The position numbers and the translations under genes were made by a program. The notes beneath the pieces were generated by a model that saw only the letters and a list, made by a program, of their open reading frames with translations, did no database searches and was not told where the DNA came from. A stretch of DNA of 37,751 bases, from contig JASGDB010000005.1 of NCBI GenBank assembly GCA_049841315.1, positions 1-37,751 on the forward strand, in the 5' to 3' direction. Below are positions 31,852-37,751 of the stretch, piece after piece; position 1 is the first letter of the stretch, and each line of letters begins with the position of its first letter. The stretch comes from JASGDB01 sp049841315. Its GTDB lineage: Bacteria > Bacteroidota > Bacteroidia > Flavobacteriales > Weeksellaceae.

Positions 31852-34266
31852 CTACGCGCCGTAAGGAATCCAGATATTTTTTATTTCTGTGGCGTGTCGC
31901 AGGAATTCTTCGCCTTCGCCTTGGTTGGAATCCAGCCAATTTCTGTATTTCCCGAAATTGACCCAAGTTCGTTTCATACTTTCGGAAGCGAGAAATTCAA
32001 TGTCTTTGCAGGATTCTTTTTCTCCGAAATACCAGATTCCGTCCACATCGTAATGTTTCGCCATTTCTTTTGCGAGTTCGTCTTTGTGTCCGGTTACGAT
32101 ATTGACAACACCGCCCGGAACATCGGACGTTTCCAAAATTTGGTAAAAATCCGTTGCGGAAAACGGATGCTTTTCGGACGGAATTACCACGACCTTGTTT
32201 CCTGTTGCAATCGCAGGAATCACGGTTGAAATAAATCCCAAAAGCGGATTTTCATCGGGACAGACAATTCCCAAAACACCGATGGCTTCGGGCATTGCGA
32301 GCGTTACCATTCTTTGCGTTGTGGAATGAACTTGTCCGTCATATTTATCAGCAAAAGCAGCGTAAGTGTAAATTCTTTCAATGGATTTTTCCACTTCTTC
32401 TTTTGCGGAATCCAAAGATTGATTGGTCATCTCTGCGATTCTCTCCGCAAATTCTTCGCTGCGAACTGCCAGATTTTCAGCGATATAATAGAGAACCTGC
32501 GCTCTTGCGTGTCCTGTCATCGCTGCCCAAGACTTTTCGGCGTGAGCCGCTTCCACCGCATTTCTGATGTCTTTTCGGTTTGCTTCGGACACTTCGCCGA
32601 TGTATTCGCCAAACGCATTTTTGATTTCCAAACTGTAACCGCCGTCAGGTCTTGCCTGTTTTCCGCCGATGTATAATTTGGAAGTTCGGTCAATCGTTTC
32701 CAATCTTGATTCCGGATTCTTTTTACTTGTTTCTTTTTCCTTGTTTCTTGTTTCTTTCACGGCTTTTGGCGTGAAAGGTTTTGACAAAAATTCGTCTTCA
32801 ATTTTCGGTTTCATATATTCATACAAACCTTCTTTTCCGCCCTCTCTTCCGAATCCCGATTCTTTGAATCCGCCAAATCCTGCGGAAGCATCAAACTGAT
32901 TGGTGCAGTTAATCCAAACCGCTCCTGCTTTCACTTTCGGAGCAATATCCAAAGCGAGATTGATATTTTCCGTCCAGATACTCGCCGCCAATCCGTATCG
33001 GGAATTGTTTGCCAAAGCCACCGCTTCGTTGTGCGAACGGAACGTCATCGTTATCAAAACAGGTCCGAAAATCTCTTCCTGCGCAATCGTTGCCGAAGTC
33101 GGAACATCGGTAAACAAAGTCGGCGGATAATAGAATCCGTTTTTCGGAACGGCGTTTTTTGCCTGGTAGATTTCGCAGCCTTCGCTGATGCCCAATTTTA
33201 CCAATTTATCAATGGTTTTAAACTGCGTTTCGTCCACAATCGCACCCATATCAATCGCTTTGTCCATCGGGTTTCCGACACGGAGTTTGGACATTCTTTT
33301 CTTTAATTTTTTATAAAATTTTTCGGCAATGCTTTCCTGAACCAACAAACGCGAACCGGCGCAACAAACCTGACCCTGATTGAACCAAATCGCATCGACA
33401 ACACCCTCAATCGCCGCATCCATATCGGCATCTTCAAAAACGATGAACGGCGATTTTCCGCCGAGTTCCAGAGAGATTTTCTTTCCGCTTCCGGCAATTT
33501 CTTTTCGGATAATTTTCCCAACATTGGTAGAACCCGTAAAAGCGATTTTGTTCACATCTTTATGATTGACCAAAGCCGTTCCTGCAACCGTTCCTTTTCC
33601 GGTAACGATGTTGAAAACACCTTTCGGAAGCCCGACTTTTTCGCAAATTTCTGCAAAAAGTAACGCCGTCAAAGACGTATATTCCGCAGGCTTGAGAACG
33701 ACTGTATTTCCCATTGCCAGAGCAGGAGCCACTTTCCAGGCGAGCATCATCAGCGGAAAATTCCAGGGAATAATTTGCCCGATAACGCCGACTGCTTTGT
33801 ACTCTTTCAGTTCGGTATCCATCAATTTTGCCCATCCGGCGTGATGATAAAAATGTCTTGCGACAACCGGAATGTCAATATCCCGGGTTTCACGAATCGG
33901 TTTTCCGTTGTCCAACGATTCCAAAACAGCAAAAAGCCGAGAATGTTTCTGAACCTGACGAGCGATGGCGTAGAGATATTTTGCGCGTTCAAAACCGCTC
34001 AAACCCGACCAATTCGGGAGTGCTTCTTTTGCGGCTTTCACGGCTTTGTCCACATCTTTTTCATCGGCTTCGGCGAATTTTGCCAAAAATTCTTTGTTCG
34101 CCGGATTGTGGGATTCCATATATTTTTTGGAATTGGGTTTCGTCCATTCTCCACCAATGAACAAATCAAAAGTTCTGTTTTTAGATTCCAGAAAATCCAC
34201 AGCCGGGGCTGCACTTTCCGGAGCGGGACCGTAAACCATTGTATCGAATATTTCTTTTATTTGCAT
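31852..34266 (-). CDS. Double aldehyde dehydrogenase: active N-terminal domain plus degenerate second domain
   Basis: The 804-residue protein has two ALDH-type domains. The first (about 1-510) is complete: PWNFPLMML, the GSTNVGK coenzyme loop, the general base E267 in LELGGKSP and the nucleophile C301 in GQVCCAGSR. The second, from about residue 531 (LYIGGKQARPDG), keeps the coenzyme-binding half but ends with DGIWYFGEKESCKDIEFL and has no ELGG or GQxC motif, so it is probably inactive or structural. With deoC nearby, the likely task is to oxidise acetaldehyde from deoxyribose phosphate breakdown. A T9SS gene now separates the two. Confidence 0.9.
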   Translation of the reverse strand: MQIKEIFDTMVYGPAPESAAPAVDFLESKNRTFDLFIGGEWTKPNSKKYMESHNPANKEFLAKFAEADEKDVDKAVKAAKEALPNWSGLSGFERAKYLYAIARQVQKHSRLFAVLESLDNGKPIRETRDIDIPVVARHFYHHAGWAKLMDTELKEYKAVGVIGQIIPWNFPLMMLAWKVAPALAMGNTVVLKPAEYTSLTALLFAEICEKVGLPKGVFNIVTGKGTVAGTALVNHKDVNKIAFTGSTNVGKIIRKEIAGSGKKISLELGGKSPFIVFEDADMDAAIEGVVDAIWFNQGQVCCAGSRLLVQESIAEKFYKKLKKRMSKLRVGNPMDKAIDMGAIVDETQFKTIDKLVKLGISEGCEIYQAKNAVPKNGFYYPPTLFTDVPTSATIAQEEIFGPVLITMTFRSHNEAVALANNSRYGLAASIWTENINLALDIAPKVKAGAVWINCTNQFDASAGFGGFKESGFGREGGKEGLYEYMKPKIEDEFLSKPFTPKAVKETRNKEKETSKKNPESRLETIDRTSKLYIGGKQARPDGGYSLEIKNAFGEYIGEVSEANRKDIRNAVEAAHAEKSWAAMTGHARAQVLYYIAENLAVRSEEFAERIAEMTNQSLDSAKEEVEKSIERIYTYAAFADKYDGQVHSTTQRMVTLAMPEAIGVLGIVCPDENPLLGFISTVIPAIATGNKVVVIPSEKHPFSATDFYQILETSDVPGGVVNIVTGHKDELAKEMAKHYDVDGIWYFGEKESCKDIEFLASESMKRTWVNFGKYRNWLDSNQGEGEEFLRHATEIKNIWIPYGA

Positions 34267-34289
34267 TCTATTTAATGATTGATGAATAA

Positions 34290-35837
34290 TTACTCTCTTA
34301 TTATTTTCTCAGAAACGGTTTGTCCGTTTTCTAACTGTATTTTTAATAGATAATTTCCTTTTGGTATATCCAAAACCGACATATCTTTATTACTAGTGTT
34401 TCTAATTAATTTACCATCTATTGTATATAATTGTAAAGAAGTGATTGTTTCTTTGGATTGGATGTTAAGTCTGCCTTTTACAGGGTTTTCTATAGTTACA
34501 ATGCTTTTAACAGAAGTTTCATTGGTATTTAAATTATCTGAAGCTAACTTTACGATCCAATAACCATAACCACCATAGATATTTGTATTATCTCCAATAC
34601 CAGATTCGGAATAGCCAGCTATAATATAACCGCCATCAGCAGTTTGGTGGACTGCATTTCCATAATCATTTTGACTACCTCCCAAGGATTTTTGCCATTG
34701 GATAGCGCCACTACCACTGAGCTTCACCAGCCATGCATCATTCTTTCCTAGGTTTCCTGTGATATTGCCGTCTAAAGAAGTTGATCTTCCCACTACAATA
34801 TAACCTCCATCTATGGTAGGCTCGATGGCATTTGCTATATCCGTATAACTTCCTCCTATAGATCTTTGCCATTGGAGCGTCCCATTACTATCGATCTTTA
34901 CAATCCAGTAATCGGACGTGTCATTAAATCCTTCATAGTCACCTCTATAAGAATAAGTATATCCTGCTAGTATGTAGCCTCCGTCTTGGGTACACTGTAT
35001 AGATTTTGCATAATCCGAGTCATTGCCTCCCAATGCTTTTTGCCATTGTATTGTGCCGTTGCTATCTAGTTTCACAATCCATGCATCATCGGTATAGGTA
35101 CCGTGGTTTCCAGTTACATCGCCATCATTAGACTGAGTAGATCCCGCAATAATGTAGCCACCATCTGTGGTGAGTTGGATAGCATTTCCATAATCATATT
35201 GACTACCACCCAAGGATTTTTGCCATTGAATACTACCATCTGAATTTAGTTTTATCACCCAAGCATCATATTGACCGTGATTTCCTGTGATATCTCCATT
35301 GGTAGAATCAGAATATCCTGCTACTATGTATCCTCCATCTGAGGTACATTGTATAGCATTTGCTCTATCTTCACCATTGCCTCCTAATGCTTTTTTCCAT
35401 TCGATATCTCCGCTACTATTGAGCTTCACTATCCAGCAATCATACCCACGTGAATTACTAATAAAAGAATCTCCCGCTACTATGTAGCCTCCATCTGAAG
35501 TGGGTTTGATGGATTTTGCATAATCAAAAGAACTACCACCAAAGGGTTTCTGCCATTGGAGAGTACCTGTTGCATTGAGTTTCACTATCCAATAATTAGG
35601 ATAATAAGCAGCACTAGATCCATTGTTTCCTGATACATCCCAGTTAGTAGATTTAGTATCTCCTGCTACAATGTATCCTCCATCTGGAGTTGGATGAATA
35701 TCAAATGCCCGATCATCATTACTACCTCCATAAATTTTTTGCCATTGGATAGCCGGAGCTTGGGCAAAAGTTATTTGTGTAACGAAAATAAGAAACAGAA
35801 GAGCGGATATTCTTGTAGTCATTGTATTTGTAGTCAT
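34290..35837 (-). CDS. Secreted T9SS protein with seven internal repeats (predicted seven-bladed propeller)
   Basis: The 515-residue protein has a signal peptide (TTRISALLFLIFVTQITFAQ), seven repeats of about 55-60 residues, and a C-terminal T9SS type A sorting domain (IENPVKGRLNIQS..., LQLYTIDGKLIRNT, IPKGNYLLKIQLENGQTVSEKIIRE). Each repeat carries the motif QWQK-(S/G)GG...TxDGGYIVAG-S...GD..GN-G.YDxWIVKL. Seven copies of DGGYI and seven of IQWQK/LQWQK are present, which suits a seven-bladed beta-propeller. The start could be 35837 or 35822 (a short duplicated ATGACTACAA). The codon style is more AT-rich and differs from deoC and the ALDH gene, between which it sits. It is probably a surface or secreted binding protein. 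Confidence 0.88.
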   Translation of the reverse strand: MTTNTMTTRISALLFLIFVTQITFAQAPAIQWQKIYGGSNDDRAFDIHPTPDGGYIVAGDTKSTNWDVSGNNGSSAAYYPNYWIVKLNATGTLQWQKPFGGSSFDYAKSIKPTSDGGYIVAGDSFISNSRGYDCWIVKLNSSGDIEWKKALGGNGEDRANAIQCTSDGGYIVAGYSDSTNGDITGNHGQYDAWVIKLNSDGSIQWQKSLGGSQYDYGNAIQLTTDGGYIIAGSTQSNDGDVTGNHGTYTDDAWIVKLDSNGTIQWQKALGGNDSDYAKSIQCTQDGGYILAGYTYSYRGDYEGFNDTSDYWIVKIDSNGTLQWQRSIGGSYTDIANAIEPTIDGGYIVVGRSTSLDGNITGNLGKNDAWLVKLSGSGAIQWQKSLGGSQNDYGNAVHQTADGGYIIAGYSESGIGDNTNIYGGYGYWIVKLASDNLNTNETSVKSIVTIENPVKGRLNIQSKETITSLQLYTIDGKLIRNTSNKDMSVLDIPKGNYLLKIQLENGQTVSEKIIRE

Positions 35838-35929
35838 TGTATTTATAATAGAGTATTGTTAGATTTTGATTTCATCATTGTTGGATTTAGAATTCAAGGT
35901 TTAAAGTTTAAAATTCTCAAATTCTTTTT

Positions 35930-36928
35930 TTACGCCATCGGATGACGATAACTTGCGGAATAACTTCCTGTTATATAATGCTCTAATTGTCTTTCAATAT
36001 CGCCGAGAAGTGAACTTGCGCCGAAGCGGAACAGTTCAGGGTTCAGCCATTCGTCGCCCAATTCTTCTTTGATTAAAATCAGATAATCCAAAGCCTGTTT
36101 TGCTTTCTGGATTCCGCCGGCTGGTTTGTAACCGACTTTGATTCCCGTTAATTCATAATAATCTCTGATGCAGCGAATCATTACCAAACTCACTGCTAAT
36201 GTGGCGTTTACAGATTCTTTTCCGGTGGAAGTTTTGATAAAATCCGAACCTGCAAGCATTGCGACCCAACTCGCTTTGGCGACTTTGGTGTAAGTCGGGA
36301 TTTCGCCGGTTGCGAGAATGGTTTTCATATGCGCATCGCCGCACGCCTCGCGACAAAGTTTGATTTCTTTATACAATTCTTTCCATTTGTTTTCCAAAAC
36401 CAAATCTCGGGAAATGACGATGTCTATTTCTTTTGCTCCTGCTGCAACGGATTTTTTGATTTCGACCAATTTTTCTTCGAGCGAAATTTTCCCTGCCGGA
36501 AAACCTGTGGAAACCGCCGCAATCGGAATATTCGTGCCTTTCAACGCTTCTTTTGCGTAAGGAATGAGGTTGTGATAAACGCAAACCGCACCTGTCGTAA
36601 GGTTGGAATCTGCCATTCCGAGTTTTTCCAGAATGTCGTAACGAACGGGATTTTTCGCTTTTTCGCAGAGCCGAAGTACATTTCCTCGTGTATCATCTCC
36701 GGCAAGTGTCGTAAGGTCAATCATCGAAATCGCTTTGAGCAACCAAGCCGCCTGAAATTCTTTTTTCACGCTTCGTCTTCCTGCAAGCGTTGAAACTCTG
36801 CGTTCGACAGCACTTCTGTTTACCGAAATTTCGTCAAAATATTTTTCGTTGTAAGGAAGTCCTTCATTTCTTTCTAAGGCGTGAGAAGCTACGGTTTTTG
36901 AAGTTTTTTTATCCAAAACTTTAGTCAT
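35930..36928 (-). CDS. deoC: Deoxyribose-phosphate aldolase DeoC (long form)
   Basis: DeoC splits 2-deoxyribose-5-phosphate into acetaldehyde and glyceraldehyde-3-phosphate. The protein has 332 residues, about 70 more than E. coli DeoC. The extra part is an N-terminal region (about 1-70) ending near KKEFQAAWLLKAIS before the barrel begins (MIDLTTLAG). The Schiff-base lysine is K232 in DFIKTSTG, and the second active-site lysine is K268 in VGYKPAGGI. The family fingerprint EKLGMADSNLTTGAVCVYHN and VSTGFPAG is present. The gene probably once formed a unit with the ALDH gene (31852-34266). Confidence 0.93.
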   Translation of the reverse strand: MTKVLDKKTSKTVASHALERNEGLPYNEKYFDEISVNRSAVERRVSTLAGRRSVKKEFQAAWLLKAISMIDLTTLAGDDTRGNVLRLCEKAKNPVRYDILEKLGMADSNLTTGAVCVYHNLIPYAKEALKGTNIPIAAVSTGFPAGKISLEEKLVEIKKSVAAGAKEIDIVISRDLVLENKWKELYKEIKLCREACGDAHMKTILATGEIPTYTKVAKASWVAMLAGSDFIKTSTGKESVNATLAVSLVMIRCIRDYYELTGIKVGYKPAGGIQKAKQALDYLILIKEELGDEWLNPELFRFGASSLLGDIERQLEHYITGSYSASYRHPMA

Positions 36929-36960
36929 AAATATTTGATTTATAATTGATAAATTATTTT

Positions 36961-37157
36961 AAGGGCCTGTTTAAATTTTACCGAAATTTATTTTTATAAC
37001 TCATAAAGAATGTCTTTGCTAAATTTTGATGCTCTTTTGAGCGTATTTTTCACTTCCTGTTTTCGATTTATCGCGATAAATATTCAAACACGAAGCAAAA
37101 AATCCATCTCAAAACAGCTATAAAAATTTTTCTCAATAAAATTTAAACAAGCTCTAA
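36961..37157. mobile_element. MITE-like element with about 37-bp imperfect terminal inverted repeats
   Basis: The left end, GGGCCTGTTTAAATTTTACC at 36963 onward, pairs with the right end read backward (AGAGCTTGTTTAAATTTTAT) over about 37 bp, then both continue ATTTTTATA. The internal 120 nt is AT-rich and codes for nothing. It contains a perfect 16-bp palindrome, ATTTATCGCGATAAAT (37066-37081), and a hairpin GCTC/GAGC (37031-37042). The length and lack of a gene suit a miniature inverted-repeat element or an IS stripped of its transposase. Target-site duplication could not be settled by eye. Confidence 0.65.
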
Positions 37158-37436
37158 AATTGGGAGAGTAAATGTACTGAAAACTGTTGAATTGTAAAAA
37201 TTTCCTGAAAGATAATTAAGGCAAACTCACACTTTTTCGATGACTTTTAGCAGATACTCGTTGTCATAAGCGGCTTTGAGCCTTTTTCCTTTGATTCCGT
37301 TTTTTGCGGATGTTTCGTTTTTGAGGAGGTTCAGAGCTATTTTTGAAAGAATTGAGAAGTTTTGAGCTGCATTTCCCTCTCTTTTTCTGGAGGCATTTTC
37401 TCCAAAGGCAACATCCAAAACCCAATGCAACTTATT

Positions 37437-37485
37437 TTGCCTCAGTTTTTTGTTTTTTTATTTTCGGAATCGGCGAATCTTCGAT
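37437..37485 (-). repeat. Short A-rich insertion inside the ISAs1 remnant (copy A)
   Basis: On the minus strand, between the codons for HWGIE and NKLHW, 49 extra nt begin ATCGAAGATTCGCCGATTCC and end in A-rich sequence with CTGAGGCAA. The intact protein would read IENKLHW. It is similar to copies B and C. Confidence 0.65.
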
Positions 37486-37645
37486 TTCTATTCCCCAATG
37501 CAGTCGGATTGCTTCCTGAAATATTTTTGCCGTTGCCTCTCTACTGGAAATATAGTACCGAACGGAGGTTTCCGTTAGGCAAATCGAGATAATTTCGCAG
37601 AAAATCTTCTTTTGCTTTGGCATAAGATTCCATATCTTTCCACGT

Positions 37646-37695
37646 TTACTCATCTTTTTTTATTGATTTTTTTGGTATTCGTGATTGCTTCGCAG
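37646..37695 (-). repeat. Short A-rich insertion inside the ISAs1 remnant (copy B)
   Basis: On the minus strand, after GCGGAA (codons A-E) and before ACGTGGAAAG (T-W-K), 50 extra nt begin CTGCGAAGCAATCACGAA, run A-rich and end GATGAGTAA. The uninterrupted protein would read ICAAETWKDME, as in ISAs1 transposases. Confidence 0.65.
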
Positions 37696-37751
37696 TTCCG
37701 CCGCACAAATCACCGAAATTATTCCGATGAGCAGGATGTCTTCCAACTTGT

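Larger units (their letters stand above)
37220..37751 (-). mobile_element. Wrecked ISAs1-family insertion sequence, running off the window end
   Basis: On the minus strand the remnant reads, in order: KLEDILLIGIISVICAAE (ISAs1 N-terminus, 37751 to 37696), an A-rich 50-nt insertion, WKDMESYAKAKEDFLRNYLD in another frame, a jump over roughly 200 codons to VRYYISSREATAKIFQEAIR and LHWGIE, a second 49-nt insertion, then NKLHWVLDVAFGENASRKRE through YDNEYLLKVIEKV and a stop at 37227-37229. The DDE catalytic core is deleted, so it is inactive. The 3' end is also present alone at 26472-26520. Confidence 0.82.

Noticed and set aside
33775..34275. 166-codon plus-strand open frame opposite the aldehyde dehydrogenase
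   Set aside because: The minus-strand gene has complete catalytic motifs; this frame has none and is rich in Phe/Cys/His, as expected for antisense of this codon usage.
1..37751. CRISPR array, tRNA or rRNA genes, prophage
   Set aside because: No regularly spaced repeats, cloverleaf-like stretches or rRNA-like segments were noticed. A tail-like end at 20096 is an isolated remnant, not a prophage.

Overview
This window looks like a chromosomal segment of a flavobacterium, most likely from the Chryseobacterium/Weeksellaceae group. The evidence is Type IX secretion C-terminal tails, Bacteroidota-type promoters (TAnnTTTG, sometimes with a TTG 19-20 nt upstream), low-to-moderate GC, lysine/asparagine-rich proteins, and typical flavobacterial genes (CtlX-type hydrolase, extended LptB, S12 methylthiotransferase beside an M1 peptidase). 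No rRNA, tRNA or CRISPR array is visible.

Layout. 1-6073: a dicarboxylate/amino acid symporter, a convergent M1 metallopeptidase, rimO and an RlpA-like protein. 6126-13452: a tightly packed minus-strand set of eight genes: ctlX, speD, a DUF4178 protein, a small membrane protein, a DUF350 protein, a membrane-anchored spermidine-synthase-like protein, a FAD amine-oxidase-like protein and a histidine-rich membrane protein. Their spacings run from an 8-nt overlap to a 12-nt gap. This is the most striking system here: it appears to be an envelope-associated polyamine-type pathway of unknown end product. 13554-20028: queG, a rhodanese, an outer-membrane barrel, glucokinase, YceI, an alpha/beta hydrolase and serine dehydratase. 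20029-22580 is a scrapyard with an ABC-transporter/tail-protein chimeric remnant, a small AT-rich membrane gene, lptB with an extra C-terminal domain, and a tiny hemB remnant. 22581-26407: a mini T9SS protein, NDH-2, trmD, an EEP-family protein and an Lrp regulator. 26620-29751: groEL, groES and a Ppx/GppA protein. 29831-30266: an IS5-type remnant. 30307-36928: an aminotransferase-IV homologue, a START-like protein, a double aldehyde dehydrogenase, a T9SS repeat protein and deoC. 36961-37751: a MITE-like element and a wrecked ISAs1-family transposase running off the window.

The second notable signal is small. Three insertions of about 48-51 nt, similar to one another, interrupt the reading frames of two unrelated transposase remnants (30123-30173, 37437-37485, 37646-37695). 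Each follows a GAA and lies in the same orientation relative to the transposase. They may be a family of very short insertion units. Several genes here also survive only as internally deleted or chimeric scraps, which suggests repeated deletion around mobile DNA.

All identifications are from reading sequence motifs; no searches were run.
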